DNA of 28,999 bases, taken from positions 1 through 28,999 of the forward strand of contig JASJQH010000109.1 in NCBI GenBank assembly GCA_040143965.1. The letters are read 5' to 3'. How positions within the stretch are numbered: position 1 is the stretch's first letter; the number at the start of each line of letters is the position of its first letter. The translations under genes and the position numbers were made by a program. This DNA comes from Basidiobolus ranarum. Its lineage: Eukaryota; Basidiobolomycota; Basidiobolomycetes; Basidiobolales. The notes under the pieces were generated by a model. That model did no database searches, was not told the DNA's origin, and saw nothing but the letters and a program-made list of their open reading frames with translations. Of the stretch, positions 20,486 to 28,999 are shown piece after piece.

Positions 20486-21006
20486 AATTAATTCAGGCGA
20501 GACACTCCACCCATCCTCCATCATTGCATTGTAATTATCAAATAAATTCCATTCTATTCAATATCAATCATGCCATTGAATAATCATTCAATGGCGATAA
20601 CAGTCTTGCCTTCACCTGATGGAAGTTACCTTTTAGAGAAATAATCAGTATATATGGCAAGGTCAATCAATGACTGGGTTTTAACTTTTTTCTATATCTG
20701 AGAGCAGAGTTTCAAATATCTCCCATATCTGGGAGTAGAGGTTTTTATTATACTTAGATATACATATATGCAAAAGCTTGATTGGACTTGTGGTTATTAT
20801 TCAAGTGCTTGTATTACCATTACGGTAATCATTAAGAGTTACCAGCAGTAATCATCAGTAAAACGTTACCAGCGTTGGACACATTAGTCTAGATGATTCA
20901 TATCCCAAAGTTCGTAGGAGATGTTCTCCACATCTGAAAGCCAATCGCATCTCTGGATGGTGCAATTTATTGTGAGCAACATGAGCTCTGTCAACTGTTG
21001 CTTCAT
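20486..21006. other. Intergenic region with short inverted and direct repeats
   Basis: Contains AATAAA at 20541-20546, a 9-bp stem hairpin at 20573-20594, a direct repeat ATATCTGAGAGCAGAG / ATATCTGGGAGTAGAG about 32 bases apart (20694-20742), and an imperfect cluster of GTTACCAG and TAATCAT motifs (20815-20880) including the inverted repeat ATTACCATTACGGTAAT. No gene seen. Confidence 0.5.
20573..20594. terminator. Perfect 9-bp inverted repeat downstream of GH3-GNAT
   Basis: CCATTGAAT, then AATC, then ATTCAATGG: a perfect stem with a four-base loop, 88 bases after the stop codon and about 27 bases after AATAAA. It may mark the transcript end region or be a small binding site. The call as terminator is tentative. 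Confidence 0.25.
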
Positions 21007-21201
21007 TTAGATATCGGATTCTTGTTTCCCCACTTTAGCATTCCCATTTTGAGCTCTTGGGAAAGTTCCATCAAGATTCTCCCACGATTCAACCCTGTCA
21101 AATATAGATGTATTTTGAAACATTGCTGAAGTTCATGTATTGGGATTAGGAAAAGAATTAGGAATGCCTTACCTCATGTTACCAGTATCGTTGGCTGACA
21201 T
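21007..21201 (-). CDS. Possible small spliced gene, 38 residues, unknown function
   Basis: On the minus strand ATG at 21201 opens MSANDTGNM, reaching a good donor (AG then GTAAGG, exon 21173-21201). After a 78-nt intron ending TTTGACAG, exon 21007-21094 continues in phase with RVESWENLDGTFPRAQNGNA and ends KVGKQESDI plus TAA. The start context (ACACCATGTC) is acceptable. The peptide is hydrophilic with no Cys, signal or membrane segment. No family is recognised. Support is limited to start, donor, acceptor, phase and stop, so it is a candidate only. Confidence 0.35.
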
Positions 21202-21419
21202 GGTGTTGTGTTATCTTTTGTATTAGCTATCGTTTGATTCGATCTGAATCTATGTGCACTGCACAATTTACTAGCTACGGTTGAATGTAAAAGGTGTATA
21301 GATAAGGAATGCAGCCAAGCAGGCTAAGCGTATGGATAAGTGATGTACTGTTTAAGAGTACACATGATGTTGACCAGAAAGAGCTGGTACACAATATTGA
21401 GTCATTTCAAAGTTTATCT

Positions 21420-21680
21420 TCAGCTGACGCACATATTTCTTGATGGGCTGATTTTAAAGTGAGCTTCAATTGTTCGGCACTTGTTCTCAAATGATGTTAG
21501 GTAGCTTCTTTGTGGTACAACTAGGATGCTGATGTGAGCAGTATTAATCAGAATCAATTGAGAAACAAAGTAATGAAACCATAAATGCTCCTCACTGTTA
21601 CTTCCTGGTTTGGTGTTCGTTGCTTTCCCATACCCGTTTGGTAGTGGTTCACGTCCTACAGTAAGTGATCTCGCCGCCAT
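21420..21680 (-). CDS. Weak hypothetical ORF upstream of the Atg22-like gene
   Basis: An 86-codon frame starts MAARSLTVGREPLPNGYGK with a good start context (AAAAATGG) and is divergent from the Atg22-like gene, sharing its TATA-rich promoter. The second half (HYFVSQLILINTAHISILVV) may be intron or noncoding: a GTATGG donor lies at codon 17 but no clear acceptor was found. The hydrophilic start recalls the style of the candidate at 21007-21201, but no alignment can be claimed. Confidence 0.2.
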   Translation of the reverse strand: MAARSLTVGREPLPNGYGKATNTKPGSNSEEHLWFHYFVSQLILINTAHISILVVPQRSYLTSFENKCRTIEAHFKISPSRNMCVS

Positions 21681-21720
21681 TTTTTATGCAAGTAGCTTTT
21701 AAAGCAATCCTTCAAGCAGG

Positions 21721-21728
21721 TATATAAG
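21721..21728 (+). promoter_or_regulatory. TATA box of the Atg22-like gene
   Basis: TATATAAG lies about 70 bases before the start codon at 21796. Confidence 0.5.
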
Positions 21729-21795
21729 GGCATCCTTTGGCGTATACTAATCATTAGTTCTTTCTCTATTTACAAACCGTGGAAGAAGACGCAAA

Positions 21796-23589
21796 ATGAA
21801 GCTTAAACAATTCTCAGACGATCCTTTCAAGACAGCTCAAGACCCAGAGGCTAAGGTTCATGAAATCGAGCTAGTTAACGAGCAGCCTTTGACTACTCGC
21901 AAAGAACTATGGTCGTACTACTTATTTTACAATGGAGTAAGTCTACTTTATCCTTGAATCTATATTTTATCTACCTGAAACTAATAGATATTCTTACGTA
22001 GGATAATGGATTCACTATGTTCAGCTACATGCCAAATATTCTTCAGTATTTGGCTTACAGTGCTGGATACGATAGCTCGGACCCAGCAAAGTTAAAGCCT
22101 TGCGATACCAACGATCCTTCGATTGTGTGCATGATTCCATTCGGATCTGCCGGAAATATCCCTGTCTCATCAATGGTGCTATATGTTCAAGCTATCGCTT
22201 TTGTTTCCCAGTTTCTACTCTTCTTGACATTCGGAAGTTTAGCCGATTATGGAAGTGAGTAACAAGAATTCTATTTCGCTGCTTTACATACTAACTGTTC
22301 CTTTCAAAAAGGTTGGGGTAAATGGATTCTTCTGCTTACTACTTTCGTGGCTTGTTTCTGTCAGATCATCCCGATCGCATTCAATAGTCCAAGCCAATGG
22401 TCAGGAATGATGGCTATCATGATCTTTGGTAATTTTAAGAATTCTCTTCAGTTGAGTTTCCATGTACTTACTCTCTTCCTCCAATTATTTAGCCTTGATA
22501 TCCTACGGTGCTTCCTTGGTCTTCTATGCTGCCGCTTTCCCTACATTGGCTGATAATTTACCCGTCGTAAGAGCAGCACGTAATAATCCCGAGATGTCAA
22601 AAGAGGAAAAGATGACTATTGCCGAGAAATGGAGAAATCATGTATCCACTATTTCCACTACCTGGTCCAACGTTGGGTTCCTGATCGTAACAAGTGCCCT
22701 TGCTGGCATAAGTCATATCCCATATAATGGTAAGACTCTGGGCGACGATACCTACAAGTTCAATCAGATTGGTACGGTTTTCTGCGGTTCTTTCTGGGTG
22801 ATCAATGCTATCTGGTATTTCATGTTTATCCCCAAGGGTAGACAAGGTCCTGCTTTGCCTAAAAATAGTAACTACGTGACAATAGGATGGAAATCCGTCT
22901 TTAAGGCACTTAAGGAAGTGAAACGTTTGAAGCAAGCTTTCATGTACTTCATTGCTTACTTCTTGTTCTCTGACGGTATTGCCACTATCAATCAGATGGT
23001 CGGTATCATTCAAGCACAAATCACCTCGTTCGATGGTACAGAACTCACATTACTCAATTTGGTGTCCGCTGTTTCTTCCATCATCGGTTGCATGGGTATG
23101 CTATATCTCCAAAAGGTTTTGAAAGTTCGCACGAAGATTGCTTTATTATGTATTTTGTGTGCTTCCACTGTTGTCCCCATTTGGGGCTGTTTTGGTATTA
23201 AGTTTACTACTTGGGGAATCCACACCCGTACTGAGTTATGGATCTTCTATGTATGGTCGGGACTTGCTATTGCTCCCATTTATGCTTGGCAACAGACGAT
23301 GCTTGCTGAGTTAATTCCCAAAGGAAAAGAGGGTCTTTTCTTTGGACTCTTCGGTATCGTTAATAAGGCATCTTCTTGGATCGGTCCTGTTGTCATTGGA
23401 GCGATCACTAATATCACTTACAACCAATGGAATGGTTGGCCGTTTATTCTGGCACTTATGATTATTCCCATTACTATTATCTACTTCATCGATGAAGAGA
23501 AAGCCAAAGAAGATATCGAGGAGTATTTGCGGGTCGAATCAGCCAAAGAACCCACCTGCTTGTCAATGGAGTTGGAAGAGAAGAAGTAG
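21796..23589 (+). CDS. Atg22-like vacuolar major-facilitator transporter
   Basis: Exons 21796-21936, 22002-22254, 22312-22428 and 22493-23589 give 535 residues (yeast Atg22 has 528). All introns are GT-AG, 57-65 nt, and two show CTAAT or CTAAC branch points. After a 35-residue cytosolic start comes TRKELWSYYLFYNGDNGFT, the first helix of the Atg22 family. Then follow a lumenal loop with two cysteines (PCDTNDPSIVC), about ten more hydrophobic helices, and the family block MLAELIPKGKEGLFFGLFG followed by NKASSWIGPVVIG. The C-terminus is acidic and cytosolic. The family exports amino acids from the vacuole after autophagic breakdown. Many fungi carry several Atg22-like paralogues, so I do not assign the ATG22 symbol. 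A TATATAAG lies upstream. Confidence 0.88.
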
Positions 23590-25207
23590 TCTTCCTACAA
23601 TGTAAATTTGGAATCTGCAAATAATCACTCATACCATCTATAAATATCTCAATAACATTCCATCACTTTGAATTAAAATAAACTGCATTTCCATTCAAAA
23701 GTAAATTTACTCATTTGCAATCGTTGACCAACTTCCTTCCCAAATGAATGAGAATATTTATAGTACAAATTGGCGCCAAGTTAGACTATATACCTTACCA
23801 ATGGCATCTCCAAAAGTACAGTTCATAGTTATTATTACGAGACTTTCAATCATGTTATTTACCATCACTTGGTTTGTGACCATCCAACCCTAAGCCATGT
23901 TCCTACTTCACTTTTCAAAGCTAAGTTAATGCAAAGTACCTAGGAGGGTTCTCAACAATCATGTTCAAAAATTGTGCATGTAGCTTGAAGGTATGTTGAA
24001 ACTCTCTCAACCACTGACTGCCTAAGACTCATTGGTGTGGAGTTTTTAGCAGAATTGTAATCATAATCTAAGTGTAGCAGATCAACACAGCCACAAAGTA
24101 ATTGAATATTTAACCTTCTGAGATCAATGAAGATTTCCAGGTAACTTATTTATTTCTGATTAGTGTTGGATTCTAAAACTTGGAAAAATCAATATGTTTG
24201 AAAGTACCTATATTATTAATGCGTAAATCAATTATTATCCTAGTTTTTATAAGCTTTCGATTAGTAAATTCTTGTGGAAAAGGCGCGTGTTAGTCGCAAA
24301 AAAACATGAGTACATTATATAAAAAACTAAATCCTAATACCAGTAAACAAAGAGCAAATAAGATATATTCACCCCTTCCTGAAACTCATTTGAGTCTCAA
24401 AGAATTCACTTTCGTTATTTGATTTAATTCAGAATGAAAGATGAGCTTATCATAAATGCATGTCCAACTATTATTTATCAGTCTTCGTTTATCTATGGTT
24501 CCTTTTTTTCTCCACCTTTAAAGCTATATAGTTCAAGTATACACTACATCATCGGTGCATGAATGACCATCAAGAGAGAAAAAACTGATGCAATATCTAA
24601 TAAGTTTCTTTAGCACTTGCTAACCGTCATTTTCCATAGATAACTTTCAAGCTCTACTTGGTTCTCGCGTAGATGGACTAGTTTAAAGTATACATTCTAA
24701 GTTCCGAACCTTCAGTTTTATATAGAGATGAATAACTGACAAGAGCTAATCGAGAGAGTATAAAGTCATCAAGATTTTTTCAGAGTTGATAGTTCAACTT
24801 CCATTTTCTTTTCACTTTAAAAACATAAATAAATTCGTAGAATGGAATTGTGAAATATGTACAGGTGAAGCAGTCTCATTTCTATTGGTAATAGTAATAA
24901 TGAGAGGAATATGTGGGGATTATCAGACGATACATACACAGTTTTTAAGTAACATACTAGATAGTTTAAACGTCACAGTACACACACCATAATGCGGGTA
25001 ATATTGGTAATGCGGTTGTAGGGACTATCATTCAATTCCTTACGCCCAAGGATAGAAAAAAAACTGCGGTTGACCGTAGTCGATTCTTATTTAGTGAGGG
25101 ATTATCTACTCCGGTTCCTCTATTACTCCCAGGCTTCCCTCTCCTTCTCTACCTTCTTACCCTTCTCAAATAATACCTTCCAGTTTTATAGATATACAAT
25201 CATCCAA
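23590..25207. other. Long intergenic region
   Basis: About 1.6 kb of AT-rich DNA after the Atg22-like gene. AATAAA-like signals occur near 23680. The open frames present (for example 24786-24992) have no recognisable content and no splice context. A pyrimidine-rich leader (CTTCCCTCTCCTTCTCTACC, 25133-25152) precedes the RtcB start and probably marks its transcription start zone. Confidence 0.4.
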
Positions 25208-25540
25208 ATGCCCTCAATACGCCTCACACTTGTTAATAATGCGAAACAGACTCAGCGTTCTGGAGTAATTTTAAAGTTAGACGATTCTACATTATCTGAT
25301 TCAGTAGATAATACCATCTTGCAAGAAATCTTTACTTTGGCTAAGAATAAACTTCGTCTTAAGAAAGCAAAGACACTTTTCTTGACTAACGGCGTTGAGC
25401 TCACAGATCCAAGATGGTTACTGGATGGACGAGTGGCACAAGATAGGTATTTGCAAACTGACATCTAACAATATCATCCGAATGTCTCTGATCACCTCTT
25501 ACTTCTAGTTTGATCTACGTATCTTGTGGAGAAGGTTTTG
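25208..25540 (+). other. Beta-grasp (ubiquitin-like, KHA/DCX-type) domain region of the RtcB protein
   Basis: The first about 90 residues (exon 1 plus the start of exon 2) alternate strand-like and helical parts: SIRLTLVNN, GVILKLDD, a helix ILQEIFTLAKNKLRL, then KTLFLTNGVELTD and a WLLDGRVAQDSLIYVS end. The order strand-strand-helix-strand and the final DGD-like turn resemble KHA domains of plant potassium channels and doublecortin domains. This is pattern recognition only. Confidence 0.5.
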
Positions 25541-26957
25541 TTGGTACAATTTCAAAGCCAGCATCATCAGTAGCACAGTCTAACATTCTAGATGATCAAA
25601 TGACGGAGCGAAAAGAATCAGCATCGATCACTGTTCTTGCCAGGTCGAGCTACGTCGATCCAGAATCAATCATACAACTTAACAAGACTGCATTGTTACC
25701 CGGCATGCAGCAGGTCATTGGACAGCCGGATCTGCATCCTGGTAAGAAGAATAAGTAATTATCACCGAGCAAACGCACTAATACTTTAAATGAAATAGGG
25801 AATTTGTATCCTATTGGCGCCAGTTTTATTACCCATAAGTATATTTACCCGGCCTTGATTGGAAACGATATTGTAAGGGGCTCATTATATATACTTGTTA
25901 AACTGGTTACTTATTCTGATATTTAGGGTTGTGGAATGGCCTTTTACAAAACAAAGCTCTCCTCCAATATCAAGCCACAAAAGATTGTCGACAGACTGCA
26001 TGGTATAGAAGGTCGCTGGCAGGAAGGTGACCCACAGTCTTTTCTAACCTCCATTCTGGGACCTGATCATGCTCAAACTGGGTCCGCACATTCGGATCAA
26101 CTAGGAACTGTTGGTGGGGGTAACCATTTCGCAGAGTTCGTCATAATCGAGAAACTTGTGGATCAGGATTTATGCGCTAATTTTGGGTTAACAGAGTCGC
26201 ATACGTATCTTATTGTACATTCTGGATCTAGACGGTTCGGGCAGACGGTTTTGGAAGAGGCCGCATCCAATATGCCAGGAGGAACGCACAAAGGAATTGA
26301 AGCTGATTCAGATGTTGGAAGGACATACCTTGAGCAACATGATCGTGCATGCGCCTGGGCAAGAGTCAATCGCGAGTTGATTGCACATCGTGTTCTTTCG
26401 AAACTAAATTCTGAAGAAAGTGCGGAGAAGATCCTTGATATATGGCATAATAATGTGGAGCGAAAGCAGATTGAAGGCTTGGGAGATTGTTGGGTACACC
26501 GAAAGGGTGCTGCACCAAGTGATAGAGGATTAGTTGTAATTCCAGGTAGTAGAGGACATCACAGCTATCTTGTCATGCCGCAGGGATCCCAGAATCTGAA
26601 TGGTAGGGAAAACTGTTAGCTTTATTGAAGCCATCTATGACCATTCTATTTATTCTTGAGTTGCTTCGTTTTAAAATAGGCTTCTCATTAGCTCATGGCG
26701 CAGGTCGTCTTTTGCCTCGTGCCAAAGCACTTCAAAAGCGGCCACAGGCCTCCAAATCAAGTGCCATCACTGCTATGCAAACTACCGATTTGGGATCAAG
26801 TGTGATCTGCGAAGACACCAACTTGTTGTTCGAAGAGCAGCCAGCGGCTTACAAGGACATATCTGCCGTCATCACAGACCTAGAGCCTTTTGTCAAAGTA
26901 ATTGCCATCCTGAGACCCATCTGCACCTACAAAATGAGGAAAGAGGAAAGATCGTAA
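25208..26957 (+). CDS. RtcB-family RNA ligase, RtcB2-like, with N-terminal ubiquitin-like domain
   Basis: Exons 25208-25446, 25509-25741, 25799-25872, 25927-26602 and 26680-26957 give 499 residues in one phase. Residues 1 to about 92 look like a beta-grasp fold: TLFLTNGVELTD, WLLDGRVAQDSLIYVSCGEG (KHA or doublecortin-like pattern). The RtcB domain then shows GMQQVIGQPDLHPG, IGNDIGCGMA (metal Cys), GTVGGGNHFAEF, LIVHSGSRRFG, HRKGAAPSDRGLVVIPGSRG and SLAHGAGR, where the family's guanylylated His lies. The end PAAYKDISAVI and VIAILRPICTYK fits the family C-terminus. All catalytic motifs are kept, so activity is expected: GTP- and Mn-dependent joining of 2',3'-cyclic phosphate or 3'-phosphate to 5'-OH RNA ends. 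The motifs match the bacterial RtcB2 (PrfH-linked) branch better than the archaeal/animal RtcB, which reads FDINCGVR at the Cys motif. Four introns show it is a resident nuclear gene. Bacterial origin is inference. Confidence 0.9.
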
Positions 26958-27352
26958 GCCACTGATAGGAGTGATTTTTCCTGGTTATCGACGATTAATA
27001 AATGTAACTATTGTAGATATACTGTAGTTTGTGAAAGCTTCAATACACTGGAAAATGAACAAAGTTGCATAATTTAAGCATTGATTTTTGGTTACGACAC
27101 AGTCCTTGGTTAACTTCTATGTTTATTGCATTCAAGACTGAGTGTTGTAATGCTGATTCTTAGTAGCTTCCATGTACCCAAATTTCAAGCAGTGATGCGC
27201 AGGCGTCAATGATAGATATGATCAAGTTAGGCAAAGTTCCTCAAATATTCGTATTGTGACGTAGGATATGACATGTTATTGTTACTTGCCATAAGTTAGC
27301 TATTTTATTCAATACTGGTCATAGACACTGAATAATTCATCACATATTGCTT
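26958..27352. other. Convergent 3' flank between RtcB and hydrolase genes
   Basis: About 395 AT-rich bases between two gene ends facing each other. No ORF or RNA gene recognised. Confidence 0.4.
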
Positions 27353-28029
27353 CTATACAAAAGTTAATTCTTCTGGTTCTGAGACAATCACGGCAAAATA
27401 ATCCCAGAGAGCAGCCAGACTAGACTGATGAACTACTTGGGCTGGAATCTCATGGCCCAAACCGTCCATTAATGCTCGAGCACCACAGGCATTTCCCACA
27501 ACTGTGACCTAAGAGTTTGTTAATGTAGAAACTGTATTAAACACTGCGAATATGGTAATCTTACCTGGTAGCCTTTCTCCGCACCATCACGAGCTGCCGA
27601 GTTGATACACATATGGGTACCATAGCCAACTAGGATCAAGTTGCGAATGTCATTCTTTTGTAAGGTCTCTTCTAAAAGCGTGTCCTTCCAAGCGCTAATA
27701 TAGTGCTTCACAATCACTGTTTCGTCAGGCAGAGGGGTAACCTGCTCAATAATCTGGCTACCCCATTGTTTAGCATTGAATATAGGAGCCGATTCACCAG
27801 TCACATGATGCACCACATGTATGATGGGTAAATGGAGTGAACGTGCTTTCTGAACAAGCCGTATAATACGAGGTAAAGAATGAGACTCGAGTTGATCCAT
27901 TGGAACTTGCCCTGTGGGTAAGTATTCATTTTGAACATCGATTAGGATAAGGGCCGTCTTGGAGATATCTAGCGGAGTAGTCTTAGTCGGGGCACCAACT
28001 ATCTCGCGGAGGGAACAGAGGTCAGTCAT
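27353..28029 (-). CDS. Isochorismatase-family cysteine hydrolase
   Basis: Minus-strand exons 27565-28029 and 27353-27508 give 206 residues. Family marks: TALILIDVQNEYLPTG (catalytic Asp), VIVKHYISAW (catalytic Lys), GYGTHMCINSAARDGAEKGY (nucleophile Cys), and after the splice VTVVGNACGARALM. The 56-nt intron is GT-AG and phase 0. I chose ATG 28029 (MTDLCSLREIVG) because the upstream in-frame ATG at 28080 directly touches a TATA-like sequence at 28081-28090 and would add 17 residues outside the domain. Members hydrolyse small amides or enol ethers (nicotinamide, carbamates, isochorismate); the substrate cannot be told from sequence. It is probably cytosolic. It ends VSEPEELTFV. Confidence 0.88.
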
Positions 28030-28080
28030 AGTTAGATTAGTTGTGATGCGAAATGTGTACATATAATAAAGAGGAATCAT

Positions 28081-28090
28081 TTATTTATAA
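28081..28090 (-). promoter_or_regulatory. TATA-like box of the isochorismatase-family gene
   Basis: Read on the minus strand the sequence is TTATAAATAA, about 50-60 bases before ATG 28029 and immediately before ATG 28080. The distance favours 28029 as the translated start. Confidence 0.4.
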
Positions 28091-28999
28091 GAAAAGCTGA
28101 CTGAATTGATTGAAAATCTGATATAGTTGTGTTCGTGTGAATTCCCCCACGCATTTGACTCATTTGTCTCGGCTAGTGGTGAGAGGATCTTGGCCTTGTA
28201 ATATAGATCACGCATTCTGCTGAGCCACAAATATTTCCTTCCTGCCATCATACCTACTAATATACAGTAATTTAATCCCCTACAGTTGAATGCAAGTCTA
28301 TGTACCGAACATTAATATTGATGTTACTTGTAGTCCACACCGCAACTATCAGATGGCAACAAGTTGATAGCTTGGTTTCTTGAAGAGAATAAGGTATAGT
28401 GCCATCAGTAATAAACGTTCCTAATAATAACAAAATATTCGCACAGGTTCAACTATGCTTATGCTATCAATCACCATTTTATAATGCCTTAGAAGAGAAC
28501 CGAGAGACTGCTAGTTCACCTTCAATATTGGGGTTGTACCAATTGAGCCATATATATATATCAATAAACTACTAATAAGAGTTTCTGATTGCCATCATCA
28601 TCATAATCAATCATAATGCTATTAAATTATTTTTTGTCACAAATCTCATGCAACATCTGCGCCAATACTGAAAATTTTCCATACAAATAGAGCATAAAGT
28701 ATGGTTGCAATAATATAAACACGTGGCCCTGGCAAAGTAAAAGTTATTTCATTCGATACACCAGTGGCTTAGATCAAACAACATCGCCTACATTAATGAT
28801 CTTGATGGAAATGACTATGAAGCTTATCAAAGACATCTGCGATGAAAAACAATTACAGGATCATTAAAATACATGAATTCTTGTCAGACATTTGTATAAT
28901 TGGACTGCGCTTTTCAGATGACATTCAAACAGTTGCCTGCTTAGCTGAACAGGAGCACAATCTAATCCAGACTGTATTATGGTTCATTCAATATCATGG
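28091..28999. other. Intergenic end of the window
   Basis: AT-rich DNA with a short (TA)n tract near 28550-28561 and small ATC-rich runs near 28590-28616. No gene, RNA or repeat of note seen. Confidence 0.4.

Noticed and set aside
28550-28561. (TA)n tract as a functional element
   Set aside because: Only about 12 bases in AT-rich DNA; expected by chance.
1-28999. tRNA, rRNA or CRISPR features
   Set aside because: No tRNA arm and loop pattern, no rRNA-like conserved blocks and no regularly spaced repeat-spacer array were found by reading; a dedicated tRNA scan could not be run.

Overview
The window reads as nuclear DNA of a filamentous, early-diverging fungus. It is AT-rich, genes sit on both strands, and most are cut by short GT-AG introns of about 55-90 nt with CTAAC-type branch points. 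The housekeeping proteins are fungal in type (Kap95-like importin-beta, mitochondrial uS2m, Atg22-type vacuolar transporter). An Integrator subunit (INTS9), normally absent from yeasts and most Dikarya, together with a NagZ-type GH3 enzyme carrying GNAT domains and rhodopsin-like receptor remnants, points to a zygomycete-grade lineage. Entomophthoromycotina (Conidiobolus-like) is my best guess; this is inference, not proof.

Layout. 1-4.6 kb: the 3' part of a probable 7TM receptor gene (ends at 958), followed by decayed partial copies of the same gene and a mosaic of direct repeats. 4.6-6.2 kb: no convincing gene. 6.2-7.2 kb (+): Myb/SANT trihelix DNA-binding protein. 7.5-7.8 kb: a weak small ORF. 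8.2-11.2 kb (-): importin subunit beta-1, eight exons. 12.1-13.3 kb (+): mitochondrial ribosomal protein uS2m, three exons. 13.6-16.1 kb (-): Integrator subunit 9, eleven exons. 16.6-17.1 kb (+): small charged protein built of 63-bp tandem repeats. 17.9-20.5 kb (+): GH3 beta-N-acetylglucosaminidase fused to a tandem GNAT module. 21.0-21.7 kb (-): one possible 38-residue spliced gene and one weak ORF. 21.8-23.6 kb (+): Atg22-like transporter, four exons. 25.2-27.0 kb (+): RtcB-type RNA ligase, five exons, resembling the bacterial RtcB2 branch and carrying an extra N-terminal ubiquitin-like domain. 27.4-28.0 kb (-): isochorismatase-family hydrolase, two exons.

The genes do not form an operon-like pathway. 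Links by theme are RNA processing (INTS9, RtcB), amino-sugar/chitin turnover with vacuolar recycling (GH3-GNAT, Atg22-like), and basic housekeeping (importin, uS2m). The exon structures given were rebuilt by hand from splice signals, reading phase and family similarity; every listed multi-exon gene keeps phase across its junctions. The most unusual items are the RtcB2-like ligase with its beta-grasp fusion, the intron-rich fungal INTS9, and the degenerate receptor cluster.
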